Shown here one piece after another: positions 42,073 to 52,284 of a DNA stretch of 64,000 nucleotides. Where the stretch lies: assembly GCA_043820985.1 (NCBI GenBank), contig JBDRDH010000070.1, forward strand, positions 17,499 to 81,498, read 5' to 3'. Every line of letters begins with the position of its first letter. The first letter of the stretch is position 1. The position numbers and the translations under genes were made by a program. The DNA is from JAAYXS01 sp043820985 (GTDB lineage: Bacteria > Planctomycetota > Phycisphaerae > UBA1845 > Fen-1342). The notes under the pieces are model-generated. The model saw only the letters and a program-made list of their open reading frames with translations. It made no database searches and was not told the DNA's origin.

Positions 42073-45000
42073 ATGACGACCGAGTCCCAAGAATTCACGC
42101 CCGATCACCCGGATCCAGGGCTCGGGCTGCACAGTGCCGCTGATGATCCCACGCGGGCCGAAGGCTCTTCGCGCGATGAGCCGACGCGTGTCAGTGACGG
42201 GTCCTCGCGAGCAGCGCGCCAGGACAGTATAGCTGACATTCAGATCGCCGGTTACCAGTTACGCCAGGAACTCCACCGCGGGGGGCAGGGTGTGGTCTAT
42301 CGCGCCATCCAATTGGGAACCAAACGCCAGGTAGCCCTGAAAGTCCTGCTGGAAGGCCCTTTCGCCAGTGATTCCGCCCGTCGCCGCTTCGAACGCGAGG
42401 TTGAGCTGGCGGCTTCATTACGACATACCAACATCGTCACGATTCTCGACTCCGGGATCAGTCACGGGCGTTACTACTTTGCCATGGAGTACATCGACGG
42501 TCTGCGCCTGGACCGCTATCTGGCCAAGCTGCGGCCGTCGATGCGCGACACCTTGCGGCTGTTCGAAGGAATCTGCGCCGCCGTCAATTTCGCCCACCAG
42601 CGTGGTGTCATACATCGCGATCTCAAGCCGCCCAATATCCTGGTGGACGATCAGGGCGAACCTCACATTCTGGACTTCGGCCTGGCCAAGCCGGTTCACC
42701 ATGAAGGCAGCGATCAGACCATGCTGCAAACGCTCTCCACCGCCGGTCAGCTCCTGGGTACGGTGGCCTACATGTCCCCGGAGCAGACGCGCGGCTCCCA
42801 GGATGTTGACGTCCGGAGCGATGTCTACTCACTCGGCGTGGTGTTTTACGAGGCCTTGTTGGGACAGTTGCCGTACTCGGTTGACGGCCCGCTGGGCGAG
42901 GTTCTTAATCGGATTGCCACCGCCGACCCGGAGCGCCCGCGTGTGGTCCGCACACATTCCCGCTTCGGCCGGCTGGTCAACGACGAGTTGGATACGATCC
43001 TGCTCAAGACACTGGAGAAAGATCCGGCTCGACGTTACCAGACGGTAGGCGACCTGGGTCGCGATCTGCGGCATCTGCTGGCCGGCGAGCCGATCGAGGC
43101 CAAGCGGGCCAGCGGATTTTACATGTTCCGCAAGACGCTGCGCCGCTACCGTCTCCAGGCCGCCGCCGCGGTTGGCGTTCTGTTGACGCTGGTGATTTTC
43201 CTGGTGGCTTTTGCATTTTTGTGGTCATCCGAACGTGATTCACGTGAGCGCGCCTTACGCCACCAGAACGTCGCCGTCACGCGTGCTATCGAGGCGCGGA
43301 AGGCGGCCGAGGCCGAAGTCCAGGCCCGCCGCGAGTTGGAAGCCGTCCTGGTGCGACAGACGATCCAGCGGGGTGAGTTGGCCCAGGTTCGTGGAGATCT
43401 GATCGGGGCCCGCAATGCTTTCTGGGAGGCGTACCAGAAATCCGGCAACCCGACGGCCCTCTGGGCTCTGCGACAATACTATCTGCGGAGTGGGGATGAC
43501 GGTGCCAGCCCCTTGAACATGCCCCCGGCGGGGATCACCGTGCTGTCTGCCGATGGCCGCCTGGTAGCCACCGGCGGAGCAGCCAACTCGGTATCGGTCT
43601 GCCAGGTTCCTGGCGGCCGCATGGTCTCCTGGCTCCAAGCCCCCGGAACGATAAGTGTGCTCCATGTAGACGATGGCGGCGGCGTGTGCGCTGCTGGTCC
43701 GGGCTGGGCACGACTCTGGGCCGCTCGGGAATCAGGACCAGCTATCTCGGTTGAACTGGCCGAGGACTTCCATGTCCAGGCCGCGTTACCGGTTTCCGGC
43801 GGGGAACGACTACTCTTGCTGGGGAATGAGCAGGTGGCCTGCTTCGCGGGTGCCGAAGGTTTTCCCACCGGTCTGGCCGAACTAGCCGAACCACCCGCCG
43901 GCCCGCCGGATTACTCCGAGCGCCTCCGGAAACTGGCGGTCCCCTCCGCAATGGGCGTGGAGTTGTTCACGATCAACGAGTTGGGTCAGATTCACCCGGA
44001 GTTTGCCGGAGCGGCGGATGTGCGCACGCGCGCCGTGCGTTTCTCGGGTGATGAATTGCTCGCGGTATCACCGCGCGCTATTACCGCCACCAGCCTGGGA
44101 CCGGAGACGCAGCATATTTGGCAGGAATGGATTAACACACCCCGCGACTGGGAATTGTTTGACCTGCACCGTACCTCCGGTACGGTCGTCTTTTCCACCA
44201 GTAACGGCCATGTTACCCTCTTCCACCATGGTAAACTCGAACAACTGTGGCGCATCACTCCCGGCCAGATTCGCGATTTACGCTTGACCGAGGACGGTGC
44301 CGCGGTCGTTACCGTGGACGATCGCGGGACCGTGACGCGTTGGATTCCGCCCGCGCGCCGGCAGAATATTCGACGCATCCATCCCCAGGCTCCCGCCGCC
44401 TGGGCATCATCCGAAGACGGGGCCAGCATTTTGCTCGCGGACGAGCAGCAACGCGTCATGATCTACACGCCACAACGCTCACCCGAGCCGCGCACCCTGG
44501 TTCGTCGGCGGCCATTCCGTCTGTTACCTGGCCCGTCCGAGACAATCCTGGCCGTCAGCCGGCAGGGACTACACACGGTTGTCTGCACCGGAAATGCCGT
44601 ACGCTTGCGCGAAATTGGTACACAACAACTGCCTTTACGCGCGGCCTTCTCCTGGGATGATCCGCGGGCATCATCCTTGAAGAAAGTGTCCATTACCGGC
44701 GATGGGCACTATGTGGCCTTTTGCGCGGAAACCCCGGCGGGGGATATGCAGCAGGTCAGCTTCCATCGCTGGGCGATTGAGGATGCCCGCGCTGGTGCCG
44801 ACCTGAAGACCGCCCTGCCCCTGACCGGACAGCCGCTTGAGTTTGTGGGAAGTGTCATCCGCCAGATCGGATTCATACCTGGCACATCCCAGTTACTGAT
44901 CGCACGCTCCAATGGCGAGATTCTGCGGGCTGATCCCGATGTGGCCAAAGCGGTCCCCTGGCGACGCCTGGATTCACCACCGGAAATCATGACGTTTGAC

Positions 45001-46164
45001 CGCTCGGGCCAGCTTCTGGCCGTGGCGTGTTCGGACGGCTTCGTGCGCGTCTTTCCACTCTCGAACGATGGAGCACCCAGCCGTATCCGTGTCAGCCAGC
45101 CGGTGGCGACACTGGCGTTCAATCCGCGTGGCGACGTGCTTTTGGTGTGTACCACCGACGGCGCCGTGGCACTTTACGAAGTTGGTACCGCCGAGCGCGT
45201 GGCGCAGCTCCGGGTACCCGGTCCCGGCCAGCAGGCATTCGCGACCTGGATCGGCAATTCCGACACGTTGTTACTGGCATCGGATGGGGCCGTATACGAG
45301 CACCCGTACGACGACACTGATGATATTATTGCCCGGAACCGGACCTATGCTCGGCGTCAGACCGTGGCCCGTTACCTGGAGGACGGGGAGTTTGAGCTGG
45401 CCTGGAGCGCGGCGGGGGAATTAAGCGCTATTGATCCGACGCTGGCACTGCTAGAACGCGAAACAGTACTTGCCTCCGCGTTACGTCGGCGTATCGACAT
45501 ACCCACCGAATGGTCAGACGCCGTAACAACCAATTCTGACTTGCCCGCGCTGTTGCGGCTGGGTCATGCCGCTTATGATGGGGAACACTTTGAGCTGGCC
45601 GGAGTCTGGCTGCGAGCCGCCGCCGAGCAGTGCCACGGTGACCTTGATGCCTACTCGGCGTTACGCATTGCTCAATGTGATTATCTGCGGGGAGCATACC
45701 AGCAGGCGGCGGACGAGCTGGCGCGGGTACTGACGCGGCCCGATCTGGACACGGCTCATGTCCCCACGGTGCAGCTCCAGCAAACCGCCGCCCTGGTGCT
45801 GGCCGGCGACTACCGGGCCGCAGAGGCCGTCGCCCGCCGGATTGGTTCCTTGCGTCTGGAATCGCCCCGGCTGGATAATGTGGCCGGCAATTCGGCCCGC
45901 GACATCGCGCGCTACCTAACCGGCCTGGAGAGCGAAAGTCTGCTGGCTGCCAGTGTCGAGCTTTTTGTGACCCGCTTTGCCGCCGAGGGTTCACTGGGAT
46001 TCCAGGACGATGCTCATTTTTTCCAGGGAGAACAGGCCCTACGACGTGACGAGCCGGAACAGGCCGCCGCTCACTATCAGCGCTGCATCGATACGGCGCG
46101 CGACACCTGGCCGGCAAACTGGTCCCGCTTTCGCCTGCTGCAATTGTCAAACCGGGCCCCCTGA
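42073..46164 (+). CDS. Giant PknB-type Ser/Thr protein kinase with propeller and TPR regions
   Basis: The 1363-residue protein has a cytosolic kinase domain (about 58-335). The glycine loop is HRGGQGVVYRA, followed by Lys90 (VALKVL), HRDLKPPN (His181) and DFG (Asp201). The segment LGTVAYMSPEQTRGSQDVDVRSDVYSLGVVFYEALLG is typical of planctomycete kinases. A single membrane helix lies near 363-383, and then a coiled coil. The far side carries a WD40-like propeller (for example LLAVACSDGFVRVFPL) and C-terminal TPR-like helices (FELAGVWLRAAAEQC, YLRGAYQQAADELARVL). It is a transmembrane signalling kinase with an extracytoplasmic sensor; the signal is unknown. Confidence 0.93.
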   Translation: MTTESQEFTPDHPDPGLGLHSAADDPTRAEGSSRDEPTRVSDGSSRAARQDSIADIQIAGYQLRQELHRGGQGVVYRAIQLGTKRQVALKVLLEGPFASDSARRRFEREVELAASLRHTNIVTILDSGISHGRYYFAMEYIDGLRLDRYLAKLRPSMRDTLRLFEGICAAVNFAHQRGVIHRDLKPPNILVDDQGEPHILDFGLAKPVHHEGSDQTMLQTLSTAGQLLGTVAYMSPEQTRGSQDVDVRSDVYSLGVVFYEALLGQLPYSVDGPLGEVLNRIATADPERPRVVRTHSRFGRLVNDELDTILLKTLEKDPARRYQTVGDLGRDLRHLLAGEPIEAKRASGFYMFRKTLRRYRLQAAAAVGVLLTLVIFLVAFAFLWSSERDSRERALRHQNVAVTRAIEARKAAEAEVQARRELEAVLVRQTIQRGELAQVRGDLIGARNAFWEAYQKSGNPTALWALRQYYLRSGDDGASPLNMPPAGITVLSADGRLVATGGAANSVSVCQVPGGRMVSWLQAPGTISVLHVDDGGGVCAAGPGWARLWAARESGPAISVELAEDFHVQAALPVSGGERLLLLGNEQVACFAGAEGFPTGLAELAEPPAGPPDYSERLRKLAVPSAMGVELFTINELGQIHPEFAGAADVRTRAVRFSGDELLAVSPRAITATSLGPETQHIWQEWINTPRDWELFDLHRTSGTVVFSTSNGHVTLFHHGKLEQLWRITPGQIRDLRLTEDGAAVVTVDDRGTVTRWIPPARRQNIRRIHPQAPAAWASSEDGASILLADEQQRVMIYTPQRSPEPRTLVRRRPFRLLPGPSETILAVSRQGLHTVVCTGNAVRLREIGTQQLPLRAAFSWDDPRASSLKKVSITGDGHYVAFCAETPAGDMQQVSFHRWAIEDARAGADLKTALPLTGQPLEFVGSVIRQIGFIPGTSQLLIARSNGEILRADPDVAKAVPWRRLDSPPEIMTFDRSGQLLAVACSDGFVRVFPLSNDGAPSRIRVSQPVATLAFNPRGDVLLVCTTDGAVALYEVGTAERVAQLRVPGPGQQAFATWIGNSDTLLLASDGAVYEHPYDDTDDIIARNRTYARRQTVARYLEDGEFELAWSAAGELSAIDPTLALLERETVLASALRRRIDIPTEWSDAVTTNSDLPALLRLGHAAYDGEHFELAGVWLRAAAEQCHGDLDAYSALRIAQCDYLRGAYQQAADELARVLTRPDLDTAHVPTVQLQQTAALVLAGDYRAAEAVARRIGSLRLESPRLDNVAGNSARDIARYLTGLESESLLAASVELFVTRFAAEGSLGFQDDAHFFQGEQALRRDEPEQAAAHYQRCIDTARDTWPANWSRFRLLQLSNRAP

Positions 46165-46179
46165 GCTAACGTTACACTC

Positions 46180-47439
46180 ATGAACGTTCTGGTAATCGGC
46201 TCCGGCGGGCGGGAGCATGCTATCTGTCAGCGGTTGGCGCGCTCACCGCATCTGTCCCGTTTGTTCATCCTGCCCGGCAACGCGGGGACGGCGGCGTTAG
46301 GTACCAACGTTCCGGGCGACGTAACCGACATTAAATTGGCACTAGCCGTCGCGCGGCGCGAGTCGATCGACCTGACGATCATCGGCCCGGAAGACCCCTT
46401 ATCCGCCGGAATGGCCGACGCATTCATCGAGGCCGGGCTACGCGCCTTTGGACCGACTGCCGCCGCCGCCCGCCTGGAAAGTGACAAGGCTTTCGCCAAG
46501 CGGATCATGCGGCAGCGCGCGGTTCCGACCGCCGAAGCACGTGTTTTTGATGACTTCGAGCAAGCCCGCGAATACATCGCCACGCGCGACGAAGCCATCG
46601 TGGTCAAGGCGGCGGGCCTGGCCAAGGGCAAAGGCGTGATCATGTGTCCCGATCCATCCGACGGGCTGATCGCCGCCGAGCAGATCATGATCGACCGCAT
46701 CTTTGGGGCGGCGGGCGATCGTATCCTGGTCGAGGAATGCCTGAAGGGACGTGAAGCTTCCGTACTGGCCATCGTCGACGGCCATACCATGTTCATCCTG
46801 GAACCCGCTCAGGACTACAAACGGGCTCACGACAACGACGAGGGGCCGAACACCGGCGGCATGGGCTCTTTCTGTCCGACACCCACGATCGACGAAGACA
46901 CCATGCACGAGATTCAGGCCAAGATATTCGTCCCGACGCTCGATGCCCTGGTTCGTGAGAAGATTCACTATCGCGGCGTGTTATACGCCGGCCTGATGCT
47001 GACGCTAAACGGTCCCAAGGTACTGGAGTATAACTGTCGCTTTGGCGATCCCGAGATACAAGCGATTCTGCCACGCCTCCAATCCGATCTGCTGGAACTG
47101 CTCGATCTGACGGTGGCCGGCAAGCTGGAACAGGCGGATGTGCGTTGGGATCCGCGGCACGCGTTGTGCGTTGTAATGGCTTCCGGGGGTTATCCCGACT
47201 CGTATCGCAAGGATCTGCCGATCTCCGGGTTGCCGGATGACGCCGGTCGCGACGACCTGGCGGTTTTTCACGCCGGCACGCGGCTGGAAGGCGGGCAGGT
47301 CTTAACCGCCGGCGGTCGGGTGTTGGGTGTGACCGCGCTCGGTGAAACCCTCGCCGACGCGCGTGTGAAGGCATATGAAGCTGTCGAACAGATTCACTTT
47401 GAGGACGCGTACTATCGGCGTGACCTGGGTCGCGTATGA
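46180..47439 (+). CDS. purD: Phosphoribosylamine-glycine ligase
   Basis: PurD joins glycine to phosphoribosylamine in purine synthesis. The 419 residues start VLVIGSGGREHAI, and the ATP-grasp domain shows KAAGLAKGKGVIM, EECLKGREASVLAIVDG, DYKRAHDNDEGPNTGGMGSF and VLEYNCRFGDPE. The ATG is 15 bases after the kinase stop and no good SD is seen (AACGTTACACTC), so read-through from the kinase gene is possible. Confidence 0.96.
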   Translation: MNVLVIGSGGREHAICQRLARSPHLSRLFILPGNAGTAALGTNVPGDVTDIKLALAVARRESIDLTIIGPEDPLSAGMADAFIEAGLRAFGPTAAAARLESDKAFAKRIMRQRAVPTAEARVFDDFEQAREYIATRDEAIVVKAAGLAKGKGVIMCPDPSDGLIAAEQIMIDRIFGAAGDRILVEECLKGREASVLAIVDGHTMFILEPAQDYKRAHDNDEGPNTGGMGSFCPTPTIDEDTMHEIQAKIFVPTLDALVREKIHYRGVLYAGLMLTLNGPKVLEYNCRFGDPEIQAILPRLQSDLLELLDLTVAGKLEQADVRWDPRHALCVVMASGGYPDSYRKDLPISGLPDDAGRDDLAVFHAGTRLEGGQVLTAGGRVLGVTALGETLADARVKAYEAVEQIHFEDAYYRRDLGRV

Positions 47440-47489
47440 TGGTTTGGGATCTGACGACCTGACCGGCTATTCAGCCATGAGGTGACACC

Positions 47490-47909
47490 ATGCTGGCGAT
47501 CGGCGACATCCATGTGTATGTCAGCGATTTTGAGGCGGCCTTGCGTTTCTGGGCCGAGGGATTGCAGCTTGAGGTGGTTGATAAGGAGGTCGACGAAGAT
47601 AGCTCCTTCGCGCGGCTGGAGTTTCCCGATGGGGGTCCGGGCCTACTGCTAATGGCCTCGGCACAACCGCAAGAGGTCGAGCAGGCGGACGAAGGCGTCT
47701 TCTCCGGGATCAGCTTCGACCTGACCGTCAGCGAGTTCGATAACACGCTGGTCCGACTACTCGAGGCCGGCGGCCAGCAGGTCAACGAGACCGAGATATA
47801 CCACGGCTTACGCACCGCCACATTGGCCGATCCGGACGGCAATATCTTCGAGCTGCTGGAAATCCCGCCGGAGGAGAAAGCCGAGAACGCGGCAGCTCAA
47901 GCCGAGTAA
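47490..47909 (+). CDS. VOC (glyoxalase/bleomycin resistance) family protein
   Basis: One 139-residue VOC fold of two beta-alpha-beta-beta-beta halves: DIHVYVSDFEAALRFWAEGLQLEVVDKE, FARLEFPDGGPGLLLM, then ISFDLTVSEFDNTLVRLLEAGG and ATLADPDGNIFELLEIPP. Candidate metal ligands (His and Glu) are present at the usual strand positions. A GAGGTGA SD precedes the ATG. Substrate is unknown. It follows purD by 50 bases. Confidence 0.87.
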   Translation: MLAIGDIHVYVSDFEAALRFWAEGLQLEVVDKEVDEDSSFARLEFPDGGPGLLLMASAQPQEVEQADEGVFSGISFDLTVSEFDNTLVRLLEAGGQQVNETEIYHGLRTATLADPDGNIFELLEIPPEEKAENAAAQAE

Positions 47910-48050
47910 TTAGTGACTGATAGCACTGAGCGAGTTGAGTTGAGCGTGCAGAATTAAGGGGGCTAATTTCGTATGGCGAATAGCGAATGAAGAAACCGGG
48001 GCCCGGTGCGGGTCGCTCCACCGAGGTGGTCCGATAGAAGCGGGTCTGGC

Positions 48051-48252
48051 GGGTGTTTGGGCCGAAGGTGGCCAAGGTGGTCATGTTTGCGCGCCCCCAT
48101 TTTGGCCACCTTTGTTATCGGGACGTTGGGGGCCGGATTGAGCCTGTGGGTCGGGATGAAAACGCTGTTTGGGGTGTTTGAGCCAAAGGTGATCAAGGCA
48201 GTCATGCTGACACCCCCCTAAACGGAGCATCTTTGTTATCGGGACGTTGGGG
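48051..48252. repeat. Diverged tandem repeat, 121-base period
   Basis: Two 81-base units (48051-48131 and 48172-48252) that share GGGTGTTTG at the start and TTTGTTATCGGGACGTTGGG at the end, with a more variable middle. The spacer before each unit is also similar (GAAGCGGGTCTGGC and GAAAACGCTGTTTG). Confidence 0.8.
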
Positions 48253-48449
48253 ATTCGCGGGAGCGCGCGGCGGCGGGGATGAATGTCGAAAGCGGAAGCG
48301 GTCATGCGGAATTCTAAACCGCGGAACACGCCGAGGGCGCGGAGAAAGGCGGGATTGGTAGTAAGTGTTGGTAATTGGGGGAATTTGGTGGCGAAATGGG
48401 AATTGCTAATGGCGAAGGATGAAAAGCGAAATGTGAAGGATGAATTGCG

Positions 48450-48566
48450 AAATGAGTTAAGAGTTGGGAGTTAAGAGTTAAGATGGGGGGAGGCTGATCC
48501 GGAACACAATCCGCGATTCTCGATCCTCAATCTCCTCAATCCGAGTCCTGTGCGCCAGCGAGTTGG
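48450..48566. repeat. GAGTTAAGAGTT / CGATCCTCAATC repeat with a CGCCAGCGAG unit
   Basis: GGGAGTTAAGAGTTAAGATG followed by GATCCTCAATC runs. A close relative lies at 54776-54880, and a shorter one at 11030-11108 (opposite order). The last 29 bases belong to the GCGCCAGCGAG family. Confidence 0.65.
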
Positions 48567-48724
48567 TTAATCTGCCAATTCGGCACATATCCGCGCATTT
48601 TTTTTGTTGGCGCCGGGCATGTTATCGGATCAAATACGTTTGCCGCGTGGCGGGGCGGCGAACCGGGGCGTTCCCGAGGGATCATCGCCGCCGGCCACTT
48701 GTCTTTGAGAACGGGAGGTATGCC

Positions 48725-51700
48725 ATGTTTGATGTGTTGAAACAAACGCGCGCCGCCATGGTCGTCGTGGCCATGCTCGGCCTGAGTCCATTCCTTGCCC
48801 CGGGCGAGGACCGGCTCGTGCCCAGTGTCGAGTACCCGAACATCCAAGCCGCCATTGACGAGTGCAATGATGGTGATGTGGTCATCGTGGCTGACAACGA
48901 AGAGGTGCCGTACACCGGCACGGGGAACAAGAACCTGGACTTCGCCAACAATCTCCCCGCAGGCCAAACCAGAGCGATCACTGTACGCAGTGCCAGCAAT
49001 GACCCCGCGCTGTGTACGATCGACTGCCAGGGCACTGGCCGCGGCTTCTGGTTTCACACCGGCGAGACATCCGAGTCCGTCGTGAGCGGTTTTACCATCA
49101 GGGACGGCGGCATGGCTGTCGGGGCCGCGATCTACTGTGAGGGCAGCAGTCCGAAGATCATCAACTGCAAATTCGAGTTGAATACGGCGGACAATGCCGG
49201 CGGCGCCATCTTCTGTACCGCTTCCGGCTGGCCGATTGCTGTCAGCAGCCCGATCATCATCAACTGCGAATTCCTGTCCAATAAGGCTGTCCGCCCCTAC
49301 AACCCCCCGCCCGCGCGTGGCGGCGGAGCGATCTACTGCGAAGGTACGGCTACCCCTCTGCTGCGGGCAACTCCGGTAATCACCAACTGCACTTTCGTTG
49401 GCAACTGGTCCGCCGGTGAGGGCGGCGCGATCTACTGCGAGACCAGCCGCGCGTTGATCACGCACTGCCAGATTAGGGAGAACGGAACCGATCAGGCGCG
49501 CGGCGGGGCCATCTATTGCGAGAATACGGACGTTACGTTGATGGATTGTCTGATCGCCAAGAACGAGGTGATCAAGGATCAGACAAGCCGCGCCGGCGGC
49601 GGCATGATCTGCCTATCCGGATCGAGCGCTATGATCACGAACTGCACGATCGCCGAGAACGTCACCCCGGCCGGCAGTGGTGGCGGTATCTATTGTGACT
49701 CATCAAGCCACGCCATCATCACGAACAGCATCCTGTGGGGCAACACGACGCCGCAAATCGACGATGGCTCGGGATTGACGTGGGCAGAGTACTGCGACAT
49801 CCAAAACGGCGACGGTCCGCCGCCCGATCCACCTGAGCCCTGGTTTGATGAAGCGACCTGCATCGCACTCGACCCACTATTTGTTGAGCGTGATACGCAG
49901 GACGCTTGGAAGGGCCGGTACTACCTGGATCACGATTTGCCCGAGCCACCCTACGAAAGCCCCTGCATCGATGCCGGCAACGATGACGTCGAGGTCATGG
50001 GTTTCACCAACACGACCACGCGGACTGACCTGGCGCCGGACACCGACGAAGTCGATCTGGGCTTCCACTACGCGGGCAACTGTAACTTCGAGGGCGGGGA
50101 GAATGAGGTCCCCGATCGCTATGAGGTCCTGGCGGGCTGGGTCGAGGACTGCAACTACAACGGGATACCCGACGAGTGTGATCCTGATGAGGATGGCGAT
50201 GGAATCCCGGATGACTGTGATGGCCGACCGGCCGATGCGCTGTACACCGTCGAGACTGATTTCGACGCTGGGACGCTGATCAATGTTGACCAACCCGAAG
50301 ATCCCCTGCAGCAAAAGAGGAACCAGTTGCAGCGCAACGCACTGGCAGACACCACCCCGATGCCGTTCCTGGCGGTTCCACTCCTCGGCAGAGGAACCGC
50401 CGTGCGCGTGGACACCGACGCCGTGAGCTGCACGCAGGGCGAGTGTGTGGTAGGCGAGTTCTACACTACGCCGCGGGAAACGGGTGCTCAGTCGGGCGAG
50501 CCGTCGCGCACGGCAATCGACCTCGATGGAAACTCCTGGATTGCCAACCGTGACGACGATTCGGATAACCGGGGCTCGGTCATTCAAATCGGAGTGGTGA
50601 CGGGCGGTACGCGTTGTGACGCCAGCGGCACGCCCAATGCCTACGGCGATTATCTCAAGGCGCCGTTTGACTACAACACGTGTATCGACCGCGATGGAGA
50701 CGGTCTGATCCGGACCTCCGTCGGTCTGGAACAGCCGTTGCCGTGGCCCGATCCCATGGGTTTGGACAACGCGAACGGCGGGGTGTCGTCGGCGGAGGAC
50801 GAGTGCATCCGCCAGTACCGGCGTGTCCGTCCGACCGGGACGCGTTTTCTCGCGGTGGACGGCGACAACGATCTGTGGATCGGCGGTTGGGAGAACGCGA
50901 ACGCTAACTTGTTCGTGCATCTGGACACTGAGACGGGCGATGAGCTCGATTCGTTCGACGAGGGGGTGGGCGGCTACGGGGGCCTGATCGACTGCAATGG
51001 CGTGATCTGGTCGGCGCGCGACGGCCTGCTGCGCTACGACACGACGATTCCCGGCGGGGATCCTCAGACAGACCTCTGCACGAACAGCTACGGCGTCGGG
51101 ATCGACACCGCAGGCTACATCTGGAGCACGGGGTACGACGAGAACGACTCGAACCCCGATCCGATATGCAAGCTTGATCCCAGCGGCTCTTTGCAGGGAT
51201 CCTTCCCGACCGGCAACGGGGCGAAAGGCATCGCTGTGACACCCGCGGACAACGAGATCTGGGTCGCCAACAGCCGGGACGGTACCGTATCGCACCTCAC
51301 CAACGACGGCGACGTCTGTGAGACGATCGCCGAAGGCGTGGGCGACCATCCCAGCGCGATAGCCGTCGACGCGAACGGCTATCTATGGGTCACCAATCGG
51401 TACTCGCATAGCATCTCGCGCATCATCCCCGGCACCGACCCGCCAGCGCCATGCGGGAACGGGACGGACGAATCCTATGTTGACCTGGAGGTGGACCTCG
51501 GCGAACACGCCGAGCCGTACAATTACAGCAACATGACAGGCGTGGTCACACTGTTAACCACCGGGACCGGAACATGGAATGTCGTCCACGATGGCGGTGT
51601 GTACGGCGCTGAGTGGCACCTGCTGACGTGGAACCGGAAGCGCGAATCCGGCGACCAGTGCCCCGCGACCCCGATTCCGACCGGGACATCGCTGACCGTC

Positions 51701-52075
51701 GAGGTGCGGGCCGCCGATTTCCAGGCTGCGTTGAGTTCGCTGCCCTACTCGGAGATCACTGACGGGTGGTGGTTCGACGGACCGCAAGGGCGTTTCCTCG
51801 AGATCCGCGCGCGCTTCAAGGGGTCCTGTCCCGGTGAGCCGTTCGCGACGCCCGTGCTGTGCGACCTGAGCGCTTCGGACGGGATCGCCGACATGAACTG
51901 CGACGGCATCGTCAACTCCTACGACATCGACGGGTTCATCTGCGCACTCAGCCCGAGCTGCGACTACGAGGCCCTGTACCCGCACTGTTATCGGCTCTCC
52001 GCCGATTGCAACGGGGACGGCATTGCGAACTCGTATGACATTGATTGCTTCATCGCGTTGGTCAGTGGCGGCTAA
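48725..52075 (+). CDS. Giant secreted protein: parallel beta-helix plus propeller plus dockerin-like tail
   Basis: ATG 48725 has a GGGAGG SD and a signal peptide (RAAMVVVAMLGLSPFLAPGE), giving 1116 residues; upstream open frame to 48563 is not coding-like. Residues about 35-350 look like a right-handed beta-helix, with VEYPNIQAAIDECNDGDVV and repeats such as GGAIYCEGS, IINCEFLSN and ITNCTFVGN. A Thr/Asp-rich stretch with EFT-hand-like acidic loops follows (DEDGDGIPDDCDG), then a six-bladed NHL/Vgb-like propeller (NSWIANRDDD, NDLWIGGWENA, NEIWVANSRDGTVSHLTNDG, YLWVTNRYSHSISRI). The tail has NCDGIVNSYDIDGFICAL and CNGDGIANSYDIDCFIALV. It probably binds or degrades carbohydrate outside the cell, but no catalytic residues are identified. 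Confidence 0.88.
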   Translation: MFDVLKQTRAAMVVVAMLGLSPFLAPGEDRLVPSVEYPNIQAAIDECNDGDVVIVADNEEVPYTGTGNKNLDFANNLPAGQTRAITVRSASNDPALCTIDCQGTGRGFWFHTGETSESVVSGFTIRDGGMAVGAAIYCEGSSPKIINCKFELNTADNAGGAIFCTASGWPIAVSSPIIINCEFLSNKAVRPYNPPPARGGGAIYCEGTATPLLRATPVITNCTFVGNWSAGEGGAIYCETSRALITHCQIRENGTDQARGGAIYCENTDVTLMDCLIAKNEVIKDQTSRAGGGMICLSGSSAMITNCTIAENVTPAGSGGGIYCDSSSHAIITNSILWGNTTPQIDDGSGLTWAEYCDIQNGDGPPPDPPEPWFDEATCIALDPLFVERDTQDAWKGRYYLDHDLPEPPYESPCIDAGNDDVEVMGFTNTTTRTDLAPDTDEVDLGFHYAGNCNFEGGENEVPDRYEVLAGWVEDCNYNGIPDECDPDEDGDGIPDDCDGRPADALYTVETDFDAGTLINVDQPEDPLQQKRNQLQRNALADTTPMPFLAVPLLGRGTAVRVDTDAVSCTQGECVVGEFYTTPRETGAQSGEPSRTAIDLDGNSWIANRDDDSDNRGSVIQIGVVTGGTRCDASGTPNAYGDYLKAPFDYNTCIDRDGDGLIRTSVGLEQPLPWPDPMGLDNANGGVSSAEDECIRQYRRVRPTGTRFLAVDGDNDLWIGGWENANANLFVHLDTETGDELDSFDEGVGGYGGLIDCNGVIWSARDGLLRYDTTIPGGDPQTDLCTNSYGVGIDTAGYIWSTGYDENDSNPDPICKLDPSGSLQGSFPTGNGAKGIAVTPADNEIWVANSRDGTVSHLTNDGDVCETIAEGVGDHPSAIAVDANGYLWVTNRYSHSISRIIPGTDPPAPCGNGTDESYVDLEVDLGEHAEPYNYSNMTGVVTLLTTGTGTWNVVHDGGVYGAEWHLLTWNRKRESGDQCPATPIPTGTSLTVEVRAADFQAALSSLPYSEITDGWWFDGPQGRFLEIRARFKGSCPGEPFATPVLCDLSASDGIADMNCDGIVNSYDIDGFICALSPSCDYEALYPHCYRLSADCNGDGIANSYDIDCFIALVSGG

Positions 52076-52284
52076 CGTGTCGAATGCCGACAACTAAGGA
52101 TCGCGTGGCCTGACCAAACGGTCAGGCCACACCGATCTATGCCCGATAAATGAAGGTCGAGTCTCGACGGAGCGTATTCTCGAGCGCGCCGTGATATAAT
52201 AACAGTGTCGTGCGTACCCGCGACGAGGGTCTGCGCAGCGTCGGCCTGCGGCGGTAGTGCGCCGATAGAAGCTAGGGGAGTAGT

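Larger units (their letters stand above)
47910..48724. other. Long intergenic region with repeats
   Basis: It holds a diverged tandem repeat (48051-48252), a GTTAAGAG/TCCTCAATC-type degenerate repeat (48450-48540), and a GAGTCCTGTGCGCCAGCGAG unit (48538-48566). The frame of the next gene is open from 48563, but coding should start at 48725. No other gene is credible. Confidence 0.6.

Noticed and set aside
49877..51349. 490-codon minus-strand frame inside the beta-helix giant
   Set aside because: Antisense of a GC-rich repeat gene, with no SD or family motif.
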